A DNA stretch of 64,000 nucleotides from CAZENU01 sp965117035 (GTDB lineage Bacteria > Chloroflexota > Dehalococcoidia > Lucifugimonadales > CAZENU01), in contig OZ220748.1 of assembly GCA_965117035.1 (NCBI GenBank), forward strand, positions 1,488,001-1,552,000. The letters are read 5' to 3'. The position numbers and the translations under genes were made by a program. Of the stretch, positions 33,451 to 40,705 are shown in pieces; position 1 is the first letter of the stretch, and every line of letters starts with the position of its first letter. The notes beneath the pieces were generated by a model. That model ran no database searches, was not told the DNA's origin, and worked only from the letters and a program-made list of their open reading frames with translations.

Positions 33451-34344
33451 CTACCAGACCTCGCCCTTGGCGTAGACGTCCTTCGCGGGTCCGATCAGAC
33501 GGGGGTTGGGCTTCTTGAGGCGCTCGACGACGCCGGCGTCGTACTCCAAGCTGCGCAGCACGTAGCGCATGCAGTTGATCCGCGCGCGCTTCTTGTCGTC
33601 CGACTTCACGACGACCCACGGCGAACCCTTCGTGTCGGTCGCCGCGAACATCGCCTTCTTCGCCTCCGTGTACTCGTCCCACAGGGGCAGCGACCGGACG
33701 TCGACGTCGCTCACCTTCCACTGCTTGAGGCCGTCCCCCGCGCGGGACATCACCCGCCTGAGCTGCTCCTCCCGGCTCACGGAGAACCAGAACTTGAACA
33801 GCCGGATCCCCTCGTTGATCAGCATCTCCTCGAACATGACCGCGTCGCGGAGGAAGCGCAGCGTCTCCGCCGGCGTGCAGAAGCCCATCACCGGCTCGAC
33901 GACCGCCCTGTTGTACCAGGAGCGGTCGAAGAAGACGATCTCCCCCGCGGACGGCAGGTGCGCGACGTAGCGCTGGAAGTACCACTGGCTGCGCTCCGTC
34001 TCGGAGGGGACCGGCAGCGCCACCAGCGTCGCGCCGCGGGGGTTCAGGTGCTCCATGAAGCGCTTGATCGTCCCGCCCTTGCCGGCGGCGTCCCGCCCCT
34101 CGAACAGCAGCACGACGCGCTGCCCGGTCTCCTTCACCCACCGCTGCATCTTCAGCAGCTCGACCTGCAGCTCGGCCTTCTGGCGCTCGTACTTGCGCCG
34201 CGACATCTTCCTCGGATACGGGTACGAGTCGCTGATGACCTCGTTGCGGCCGGCGTTCTCCACCCTGCTCAGGACTTCCTGGGGGATGCCTCCCGGCGGT
34301 ACCAGCAGGTCGAGCGTCTCTCGTATGGCGGTCGAGTTTGCCAT
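33451..34344 (-). CDS. ppk2: Polyphosphate kinase 2
   Basis: A PPK2-family phosphotransferase of 297 residues. It transfers phosphate between polyphosphate and nucleotides, usually forming GTP/ATP from NDP. The Walker A GRDAAGKGG is at residues 83-91, Walker B is in EIVFFDRSWYNRAVVEPVMGF, and a lid region includes FWFSVSREEQLRR. The trailing block (SPWVVVKSDDKKRARINCMRYVL) is family-typical. It is a single-gene unit; a heptamer array lies about 180 bp upstream of its start. Confidence 0.95.
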   Translation of the reverse strand: MANSTAIRETLDLLVPPGGIPQEVLSRVENAGRNEVISDSYPYPRKMSRRKYERQKAELQVELLKMQRWVKETGQRVVLLFEGRDAAGKGGTIKRFMEHLNPRGATLVALPVPSETERSQWYFQRYVAHLPSAGEIVFFDRSWYNRAVVEPVMGFCTPAETLRFLRDAVMFEEMLINEGIRLFKFWFSVSREEQLRRVMSRAGDGLKQWKVSDVDVRSLPLWDEYTEAKKAMFAATDTKGSPWVVVKSDDKKRARINCMRYVLRSLEYDAGVVERLKKPNPRLIGPAKDVYAKGEVW

Positions 34345-34521
34345 CGGGGCAAATACCGTACTACGGGCTCCCCGCTCCCGTCAATCGCCGCAACAAGGCC
34401 GGCTCCCGCCCTCGGGCACCCCGCCGGCGTTACACGCAAAACCGGAAATTCGCGTTGTTCCCCCTCCGATGGACGCCGGGTCGCGGGGAGACAGCACAGC
34501 CGCGCTGCTCTGTCCCGCGTC

Positions 34522-34558
34522 CCAACTATCCACTATTCACTATCCCACTACCCACTAA
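34522..34558 (+). repeat. Heptamer array overlapping the GNAT stop codon
   Basis: CCAAC, TATCCAC, TATTCAC, TATCCCAC, TACCCAC, TA. The last bases contain the stop codon of the minus-strand GNAT gene (34555-34557). No promoter-like sequence follows this copy. Confidence 0.85.
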
Positions 34559-35460
34559 TACAGCGCGTCGGACGGCGACGGGAAGTAGTGCCCCGGAGTC
34601 CATAGCGGACGCGACGTGACTACGATGAGCGCGGTGCCCGCGATCCTCATGCCGAGGCGGGCCACGACGTCGTACGCCTCGGGGCACAGGCCGGCCGCCT
34701 CGAACGAGACGCGCTCCACCCCCTTGGCCCGCAGCCGCTCGACCGCCGCGGCGAGCAACGCGCCGCTGTCGGACTGCTCCAGCACGGCGGCCGGGCCTAT
34801 CGCGCCGCTCTCCCCCACGAACGCGTAGCCGACCGGCTCTCCCCGACGCGACAGCGCGATGCACTCCATGTCCGGCCGCTCCAGCCAGAACTCGAGCTGG
34901 CTCCCCCGGTCGATGCCAACCACCCGGCGGTCGATCCCGGCGATGTCGGACGCGTCCCGCGCCGGCCGGATGTCGACCGACGCGTCCACCTCGAGCTCGG
35001 GGACCTCCGCGCCTTCGGCCGTCTCCCAGTCGAAGATCGGGACCCAAGGCAGCATCCCGGCCCGGACGTAGATCGCGTTGGAGACGGGCTGGAAGCCGGC
35101 CGAGATGGCGCACACCGTGTCCGGCTCCTCGGCGTTCCCCAGGCTCAGCTCCAGCAGCCGCTGGCCGATGCCCCTGCCCTGGTACTCCGGCAGAATCTGC
35201 AGCGCCGCCAGGTACCAGACGCCGGGGTGCCGCACGCCGATCCCGAACCCGACCATCCGGTCGCCGTCGTACGCCACCCAGTACCCGTCGCCGTGGTGCT
35301 CGCGGGCGTACCCCCTGAAGGCCATCATCCGCACCGGCGGCTCGGGCCCGAACGTGTCCGGAAGCCCGCGCCGGATGAACAGCTCGCGGTTCGCCTCGGC
35401 GAACACGTGGTACGTGGGTACGTCGTCCGCTTCTACGCCGAGCCTGTACTCGATCGCCAT
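34555..35460 (-). CDS. GNAT-family N-acetyltransferase (two GNAT domains)
   Basis: A 301-residue protein with two acetyltransferase-like halves. The first has the acetyl-CoA binding loop LQILPEYQGRGIGQRLLELSL and a following YVRAGMLPWVPIFDW. The second half (from about 165) has YAFVGESGAIGPAAV and LLAAAVERLRAKGVERVSF, without an intact Q/RxxGxG/A loop, so it may be structural. The substrate is unknown. ATG 35460 with GGCAGG upstream. The stop lies in a repeat, so the last residues may have been shaped by repeat insertion. Confidence 0.82.
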   Translation of the reverse strand: MAIEYRLGVEADDVPTYHVFAEANRELFIRRGLPDTFGPEPPVRMMAFRGYAREHHGDGYWVAYDGDRMVGFGIGVRHPGVWYLAALQILPEYQGRGIGQRLLELSLGNAEEPDTVCAISAGFQPVSNAIYVRAGMLPWVPIFDWETAEGAEVPELEVDASVDIRPARDASDIAGIDRRVVGIDRGSQLEFWLERPDMECIALSRRGEPVGYAFVGESGAIGPAAVLEQSDSGALLAAAVERLRAKGVERVSFEAAGLCPEAYDVVARLGMRIAGTALIVVTSRPLWTPGHYFPSPSDALY

Positions 35461-35550
35461 AACCTGCCCGCCGGTCGACCATCCATCGTGGGACTGCCGC
35501 CAGATGCTACGCGCGGCGCAAGCCAGCGTCAACGCGGTCAGCCGCCCAGG

Positions 35551-35730
35551 GTGACTGTTCAGAGTTGGTGAAGCGGAACGTCTGAACTGTGACTTGTGGG
35601 ATTCTGATGATTGGGATGTTTCGGGCTGAGCCCCGCCCGCTCTTCATGGCGGCCCCTCGATACACCCCGACGAAGCGTCGGGGCACTCGGGGCGAACGGA
35701 TCAGGTGTCCCCTCAACTCCGAATGGATGC
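35551..35730. repeat. Left part of a MITE-like element (GTGACTGTTCAGA end)
   Basis: Starts with GTGACTGTTCAGA (35551-35563), one mismatch from the terminal repeat of the 179-bp element at 56147. It shares with it GCGGAACGTCTGAACTGTGA and CCCCTCGATACACCCCGACG, so it is the same element family. It runs into the 211-bp tandem array. Confidence 0.75.
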
Positions 35731-36357
35731 GCCCCAGGCAGCTGTTCGAAGTCGCAGAAGCGCCTGTCTTCCTCACGTCGCTCTCAAGGCAACCCGTTCA
35801 CCCCGAGTAGCGCCCGCCGCTCTGGGCGGCGCGTATCGAGGGGCGCACACGACCACCGGCGAGGCCCTGCGATACAGCCCGCCAAGGAGCGGCGGGGCTA
35901 ACGGCAAGAGTTGGGAAAGCCCTTCAGGCCTGAACAGTTACGCCCCAGGCAGCTGTTCGAAGTCGCAGAAGCGCCTGTCTTCCTCACGTCGCTCTCAAGG
36001 CAACCCGTTCACCCCGAGTAGCGCCCGCCGCTCTGGGCGGCGCGTATCGAGGGGCGCACACGACCACCGGCGAGGCCCTGCGATACAGCCCGCCCCGGAG
36101 CGGCGGGGCTAACGGCAAGAGCGGGGAGAGCCCTTGAGGCCTGAACAGTTACGCCCCAGGCAGCTGTTCGAAGTCGCAGAAGCGCCTGTCCTCCTCACCT
36201 CACCCCAAGGCAACCCGTTCACCCCGAGTAGCGCCGACGCTCTGGGCGGCGCGTATCGAGGGGCGCACACGACCACCGGCGAGGCCCTGCGATACAGCCC
36301 GCCCCGGAGCGGCGGGGCTAGCGGCAAGAGCGGGGAAAGCCCTTCAGGGCTGAACAG
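35731..36357. repeat. 211-bp tandem repeat array
   Basis: GCCCCAGGCAGCTGTTCGAA recurs at 35731, 35942 and 36153, an exact 211-bp period; the third unit is slightly diverged. Units 1 and 2 end with CCTGAACAGTTAC, the right terminal repeat of the MITE-like family, and unit 3 with the diverged CTGAACAGCC. The frames open across it are repeated copies of one peptide and are not genes. The array covers the 857-bp gap between GNAT and PfkB and enters the PfkB C-terminus. Confidence 0.93.
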
Positions 36358-37184
36358 CCGCAGCCCTGCGACTCCAGCCGCGCGGCGACCTGTGCCCGGG
36401 TCGGTATGCCCGCCACGCCGGGCGCCTCGACGGCAAAGCTGGCGGCGCAGCTCGCCCATGTCGCGGCGTAGACCGGGTCGCCGCTCTCGTGGTACGCCAC
36501 CAGGTACGCGGCGGCGAACACGTCGCCCGCGCCCACCGGATCAACCTCCCGCGCCGCGAAGGCCGGGACGTCGCGCACCGCGCCGCCGTGGTGCAGCACC
36601 GCGCCCCGGGCGCCGCGGGTCACCACCAGCGCCGGCGCCAGGGCGGCCCAGCGCGACGCGACATCGGCGTCGCCAAAGTCGTGCTCGGATACGACTGCGG
36701 CGTCGACGTGTGGCAGAACCTCAGCCCCGTCCCACCGGCGCGGCCCCACGAGCCCCGTGTCGTCCCACCGCCGCAGCCAGCCCTGCAGCGCCGCCACGAC
36801 GGTAGCGCCGGGGAAACGAAGGGCATCGCCGCCCAGCTCGCGCGCCAGGGGCGCCAGCAGGACCATCGCCGCGGCTCGCCAGTCCTCCGGGACATCCGAC
36901 GGGCCGATCGGGCCCGCGACGGCGTGGAGGTACTGCGTCCTGGCCCCGTCCGCGTCGACGTTATCGAAGCTGGTGGTCGCGCCGGCGGGCACGACGTGTA
37001 CCGGGATTCCGGCCAGCGCGGGGCCGGGATCGAAGTCGGGCGCGGCACTCGTCACGATCGCGGGCCGCAGGCCCATCCGGGCGGCGGTGACGGCGCCGAA
37101 GACGACCGCGCCGCCGAGGGCGTGGCCCTCCGGCGTCACGTCCCGGGATACGTGGCCGATTGCCAGGAAGTCGGGCGCGGCCAT
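36318..37184 (-). CDS. PfkB-family sugar/nucleoside kinase
   Basis: A 288-residue ribokinase-like enzyme: GHVSRDVTPEGHALGGAVVFGAVTAARMG near the start and the anion-hole/catalytic motif REVDPVGAGDVFAAAYLVAY near the C-terminus (catalytic Asp in GAGD). The substrate is unclear. The last dozen or so residues (SALKGFPRSCR) are encoded by the edge of the 211-bp repeat, so the natural C-terminus was replaced or extended. It is last in the larE-yidC-jag-pfkB gene string. Confidence 0.87.
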   Translation of the reverse strand: MAAPDFLAIGHVSRDVTPEGHALGGAVVFGAVTAARMGLRPAIVTSAAPDFDPGPALAGIPVHVVPAGATTSFDNVDADGARTQYLHAVAGPIGPSDVPEDWRAAAMVLLAPLARELGGDALRFPGATVVAALQGWLRRWDDTGLVGPRRWDGAEVLPHVDAAVVSEHDFGDADVASRWAALAPALVVTRGARGAVLHHGGAVRDVPAFAAREVDPVGAGDVFAAAYLVAYHESGDPVYAATWASCAASFAVEAPGVAGIPTRAQVAARLESQGCGCSALKGFPRSCR

Positions 37185-37200
37185 GACGCGGCTGTCGACC

Positions 37201-37839
37201 CTAGAGCGCCGGCTCCACGACTACCTGCCGGCTGTCCCCGTCGCCGGTGCTGAACGTGTCGACCCCCGGGTAGTCGGACAGCGCCATGTGGACCACGCGC
37301 CGCTCGTTCGGCGGCATCGGCTCCAGCGTGATCGGATGCCCCGATGACGCGACCCGCTGCGCGACCCGGCGCGCCAGGTTGGTGAGCGACTTGTTGCGCC
37401 GCTCCTGGTAGCCGGCAACGTCGATGAAGAGGTTCACCCGGTCTTCGAGCCGGCGGCTGGCCAGGAAGCCCACGAGGAACTGCAGCGACCGAAGCGTCTC
37501 GCCGCGCCTGCCGATGAGCAGGCCCGAGTCGTCCCCGTCGATGTCGTACACCGGGCCGCCGACGTCCTCCTGGTGCGCGTTCTTGAGGTTGACAACCGCG
37601 TCGACGCCCATCCTGTCGAGCAGGTTCTCGAGGATCTCCGACGTGACCTTCACGACGTCAGTCTGGGTCTCGATCACCGTGACGCGGACCCTGGCGGGCT
37701 CGGCGCCCATGCCGAAGATGCCGGTCTTGCCCTTGCTAACGACGTCTATTTCGACGTCGCCTCGTTCGGCGTCGAGCTCCTTGAGCGCGATTTCGATTGC
37801 TTCGTCGGCCGTCTTCGCCGTCGTCTCGATCGTCTTCAT
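37201..37839 (-). CDS. jag: RNA-binding protein Jag/KhpB
   Basis: A 212-residue protein with the three expected parts. Jag-N comes first (ETTAKTADEAIEIALKELDAERGDVEIDVVSKGKTGIFGMG). A KH domain follows (DSGLLIGRRGETLRSLQFLV), then an R3H domain (PMPPNERRVVHMALSDYPGVDTFSTGDGDSRQVVV). KhpB-type proteins bind RNA and are tied to cell division and membrane biogenesis. It sits next to yidC as in most bacteria. The start overlaps the 3' end of yidC by 104 bp in another frame, and the overlap covers the conserved Jag-N, so it appears genuine. Confidence 0.94.
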   Translation of the reverse strand: MKTIETTAKTADEAIEIALKELDAERGDVEIDVVSKGKTGIFGMGAEPARVRVTVIETQTDVVKVTSEILENLLDRMGVDAVVNLKNAHQEDVGGPVYDIDGDDSGLLIGRRGETLRSLQFLVGFLASRRLEDRVNLFIDVAGYQERRNKSLTNLARRVAQRVASSGHPITLEPMPPNERRVVHMALSDYPGVDTFSTGDGDSRQVVVEPAL

Positions 37840-38662
37840 CAGGCCCAGTCTCCTCGGCCGCGGGCGCCGGTGATGGCGCGTCCGCAGCGTCCGTTGTACG
37901 TGCGAACGGGACCAGGTTCGCGAGCGGCCCCCAGCCGGTCACGAACCCCTGTATCACTATACCCACAACGCTCGATACTATCCAGTAGAGCGCCAGCCCG
38001 GCCTCGAAGCTGAGCGTCAGGAAGCCGAACATGATCGGCAGCATCCACAGCAGCAGCTTCTGTGTCTGCTCCTGCTGCGCGCTCGTGGACGCCGTCGGGG
38101 TCATCTTCTGCATCGCCCACATCGAGCCGCCGACCAGCACCGGCAGCAGGATGTTGAACGGGACGGGGTTGTCGCTGGCGTACAGCGACAGGTCCATCGT
38201 GATGAAGCTGCTGTCGAGGGGCACCGCGCGGTGCACCCACGGCAGCCACGGGTACAGCCTGTCCGACAGGTCCGCGAGCCTCTCCGGCGTCGACGGCAGG
38301 GTGCCCCTGAGCGCCCAGAACAGCCCGAAGAATATGGGCATCTGCACGACCATCGGCCCCAGGCATCCCAGCGGGTTGACGCCCTGCTCCCGATAGAGCT
38401 TCATCGTCTCCTGGGACGTCCTCGACCTGTCGCCGGCGTGGCGCTCCTGTATCTCCCGCATCTTGGGCATCAGCGCCGACATCGCCCGCATCTGCCTGCT
38501 CTGCTTCAGCGTCAGCGGGATCATCGCCGCCCGCACCAGTATCGTGAACGCGATGATGCTGAGCCCGAAATTGTCGAAGAACACGACGTACAACAGCACC
38601 AGGCTGTTGATCATCGGCTCGACTATTACGAGATTCCAGACGCCGGCTACGTCGAAAGGCAT
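37736..38662 (-). CDS. yidC: Membrane protein insertase YidC/Oxa1
   Basis: Inserts proteins into the cytoplasmic membrane. The 308 residues are of the short form without a large periplasmic domain. Hydrophobic segments sit around 18-45, 95-115, 165-190 and 205-240. The groove arginine is in FTILVRAAMIPLTLKQSRQM; LGPMVVQMPIFFGLFWAL is the second signature. A very basic C-terminal tail (RRRTRRRRNRRR) should contact the ribosome. It starts 4 bp after the larE stop, so it is co-transcribed. The rnpA/rpmH genes usual upstream are absent. Confidence 0.95.
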   Translation of the reverse strand: MPFDVAGVWNLVIVEPMINSLVLLYVVFFDNFGLSIIAFTILVRAAMIPLTLKQSRQMRAMSALMPKMREIQERHAGDRSRTSQETMKLYREQGVNPLGCLGPMVVQMPIFFGLFWALRGTLPSTPERLADLSDRLYPWLPWVHRAVPLDSSFITMDLSLYASDNPVPFNILLPVLVGGSMWAMQKMTPTASTSAQQEQTQKLLLWMLPIMFGFLTLSFEAGLALYWIVSSVVGIVIQGFVTGWGPLANLVPFARTTDAADAPSPAPAAEETGPDEDDRDDGEDGRRSNRNRAQGARRRTRRRRNRRR

Positions 38663-38665
38663 GTC

Positions 38666-39604
38666 TTAGAGATTGCCCCCCGCGGCGGCGCGCTTCCTGC
38701 GGAAGCCTGCCAGGCCCTCGTTCAGGCTCCCCGTCCGGAAGCCCTCCAGGTCCAGGGTCACGTAGGAGTAGCCGAGCGACCTGAAGTGGGCCGCGACAGC
38801 CCTCCGGGTCTCCTCGTCGACCAGCGCCGGCAGCGCCGCCGGATCGACCTCGATCCTCGCGACCTCGTCATGGTGGCGAACGCGCACCTGCTCGATTCCC
38901 AGGTCGTGCAGGAACGCCTCGGCGCTGGCGATGCGCGTCAGCAGCTCCACCGATATCGGCGTCCCGTAGGGCACCCTGGACGACAGGCAGGCCTGGGCCG
39001 CCTTGTCCCACGTCGGCAGCCCCATCTCCTTCGACAGCGCCCGCACCTCGTCCTTGCCGAGTCCCGCCTCGACCAGCGGGCTTCGGACCCCGCGCTTGCG
39101 GGCCGAGTTCATGCCGGGCCGGAAGTCGTCGACGTCGTCGACGTTGTGGCCGTTGACGATCGCGGCGTACCCCTCGTCCTCCGCGAGCCGCGCCAGGTGG
39201 TCGTACAGCTCCTCCTTGCAGAAGAAGCACCGGTTCGGGTCGTTCGCCCTGTAGTCGTCGCGCTCGACCTCCGCCGTCTCGATCACGCGGTGGGCCAGGC
39301 CCAGGTCGCGGGCCAGCGTCACCGCCCCGTCCAGCTCGGACGGCGCCAGGCTGGGCGAGCTGGCCGTGACGGCCAGCGCCCGGGAGCCGAGCGCGCGGTG
39401 GGCGACCGCCGCGACGAGCGTGCTGTCCACGCCGCCAGAGAAGGCGACGACCACCGAACCCATCTCCCTGAGGCCGGCCTCGAGCGCGCTCATCTTCTCG
39501 TCGAGCGACGTGGCCGGCGGCCCAGCCACCCCTGGATTCGCGCCTGTGCGGGAATGACAGGTATCCGACTGGTCTACGGCGCCGGGCGCGCTACTGGCAG
39601 TCAT
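38666..39604 (-). CDS. larE: LarE, ATP-dependent sacrificial sulfur transferase
   Basis: PP-loop enzyme of nickel-pincer-nucleotide cofactor synthesis, donating sulfur to the LarB product. The PP-loop is VVAFSGGVDSTLVA, followed by the CFFCKEELYDHLARLA cysteines, VNGHNVDDVDDFRPG and ACLSSRVPYGTPI, whose Cys is a candidate sulfur donor. The conserved part begins at SLDEKMSALEAGLREMGS. The start is uncertain: ATG 39604 overlaps the upstream small gene, GTG 39529 lies just after a dispersed repeat, and ATG 39493 trims conserved residues. About 10 residues before GTG 39529 are encoded by the repeat. Confidence 0.92.
   Translation of the reverse strand: MTASSAPGAVDQSDTCHSRTGANPGVAGPPATSLDEKMSALEAGLREMGSVVVAFSGGVDSTLVAAVAHRALGSRALAVTASSPSLAPSELDGAVTLARDLGLAHRVIETAEVERDDYRANDPNRCFFCKEELYDHLARLAEDEGYAAIVNGHNVDDVDDFRPGMNSARKRGVRSPLVEAGLGKDEVRALSKEMGLPTWDKAAQACLSSRVPYGTPISVELLTRIASAEAFLHDLGIEQVRVRHHDEVARIEVDPAALPALVDEETRRAVAAHFRSLGYSYVTLDLEGFRTGSLNEGLAGFRRKRAAAGGNL
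39531..39560. repeat. ATTCCCGC-type repeat inside the larE 5' region
   Basis: CCTGGATTCGCGCCTGTGCGGGAATGACAG matches the dispersed palindromic family (GCGGGAATGAC). It is in frame with larE on the minus strand and would encode a CHSRTGANPG-like stretch if translation starts upstream. Confidence 0.8.
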
Positions 39605-39767
39605 TTCTCTCGAAGCCAAATCTCTCGTCGATGGCGCAGCCGAGCGACTCGAACAGCGAACTATCCTGCATCACGTAGACGGTGCCGAGGATGCTCAGGA
39701 ACAGGACGATGGCCAGGAGCACCTTCCATCCGTGGTCCCCGCCCCAACCGAACAGCGGCAGGATCAT
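39591..39767 (-). CDS. 58-aa single-pass membrane protein
   Basis: A small gene encoding MILPLFGWGGDHGWKVLLA... with one transmembrane segment (about residues 15-33) and a short polar tail ending FERNDCQ. There is no known family. The stop overlaps the possible ATG of larE at 39604, so translational coupling is plausible. It is the first gene of the minus-strand larE-yidC-jag-pfkB unit and faces larB across a gap of about 200 bp. Confidence 0.55.
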   Translation of the reverse strand: MILPLFGWGGDHGWKVLLAIVLFLSILGTVYVMQDSSLFESLGCAIDERFGFERNDCQ

Positions 39768-39976
39768 GGGGCTTGCGCCTTCTCACAATGCGACGAAACT
39801 CGGCCCAAAATCGTATGCCCAGAGTCCGTTAGGGTTAGAATGCGTTCGTGCTGCCGGCTTGACGCAGCTACGGAATATAGTCTGTGAATAATACCACGAA
39901 GCATATTGTAGCGGAGACCCGACGCTGAGGCTGGTGCGCCATCGACGAGAAGCGACTGCGACAACTGCTGGACGAC

Positions 39977-40699
39977 GTGAAGGATGGCAGGCTCAGCCAG
40001 GGCGAAGCGATGGCGCGGCTGGCCGCGCTGCCCTACGAGGACCTCGACTTCGCCCGGGTCGACCATCACCGCGCGCTGCGCAAGGGGTTCCCCGAGGTCA
40101 TCTACGGGTTGGGCAAGACCCCGGAGCAGGTCGCGGCGCTGGCCGAGTCGGTCCTGCGGCGCTCCGACCGCCTGCTCGTGACCAGGACAAGCCCCGAGTC
40201 CCACGCCGCGGTGCGTGAGCGGGTCGCGGACGCCGTCTACGAACCCACGGCGCGCACGATCACCGTGGACCGGCGGGGGGATGCCGAGCTGGTGACGGGC
40301 GTCGTCGTAGCCGGCGCCGGCACGTCCGACCTGCCGGTCGTGGCCGAGGCGGCGGTCACCGCCGAGATCATGGGCTGCGCCGTGGAACGCGTCTCCGACG
40401 TCGGCGTGGCGGGACTCCACCGGCTGCTCGACCAGCTACCCGTCCTCCGGGAGGCCAGGGTCGTCGTGGCGGTCGCGGGCATGGAGGGCGCGCTGCCGTC
40501 CGTGGTCGGCGGCCTCGTCTCGGCCCCGGTGATCGCCGTGCCGACGAGCGTCGGCTACGGCGCGAGCTACGACGGGCTCGCGGCCCTGCTGGCGATGCTC
40601 AACAGCTGCGCTCCCGGCGTGGCCGTCGTCAACATAGACAACGGCTTCGGCGCCGGCTATCTCGCTGCGCAGATATGCCTGCAGGCGTCCGGCCGCTAG
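39977..40699 (+). CDS. larB: LarB, nickel-pincer cofactor biosynthesis (AIR-carboxylase-like)
   Basis: LarB carboxylates and hydrolyses nicotinic acid adenine dinucleotide in NPN cofactor synthesis. The C-terminal half resembles PurE (VVVAGAGTSDLPVVAEAAVTAEIMG, VAGMEGALPSVVGGLVSAPVIAVPTSVGYGA). The N-terminal half has LPYEDLDFARVDHHRALRKGFPEVIYGLGKTPEQ. From GTG 39977 there are 240 residues. The family N-terminus (IDEKRLRQLLDDVK) lies upstream in frame, starting at an ATC at 39941 with a stop just before it, so initiation may be non-canonical. It is divergent from larE; larC is not in the window. Confidence 0.92.
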   Translation: MKDGRLSQGEAMARLAALPYEDLDFARVDHHRALRKGFPEVIYGLGKTPEQVAALAESVLRRSDRLLVTRTSPESHAAVRERVADAVYEPTARTITVDRRGDAELVTGVVVAGAGTSDLPVVAEAAVTAEIMGCAVERVSDVGVAGLHRLLDQLPVLREARVVVAVAGMEGALPSVVGGLVSAPVIAVPTSVGYGASYDGLAALLAMLNSCAPGVAVVNIDNGFGAGYLAAQICLQASGR

Positions 40700-40705
40700 A
40701 GCGGA

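Noticed and set aside
35611..36459. Open frames across the 211-bp array, both strands
   Set aside because: Identical peptides recur every 211 bp; no ribosome binding site; explained by the tandem repeat.
39764..40420. Minus-strand frame opposite larB
   Set aside because: Shadow of larB; it lacks any recognisable motif.
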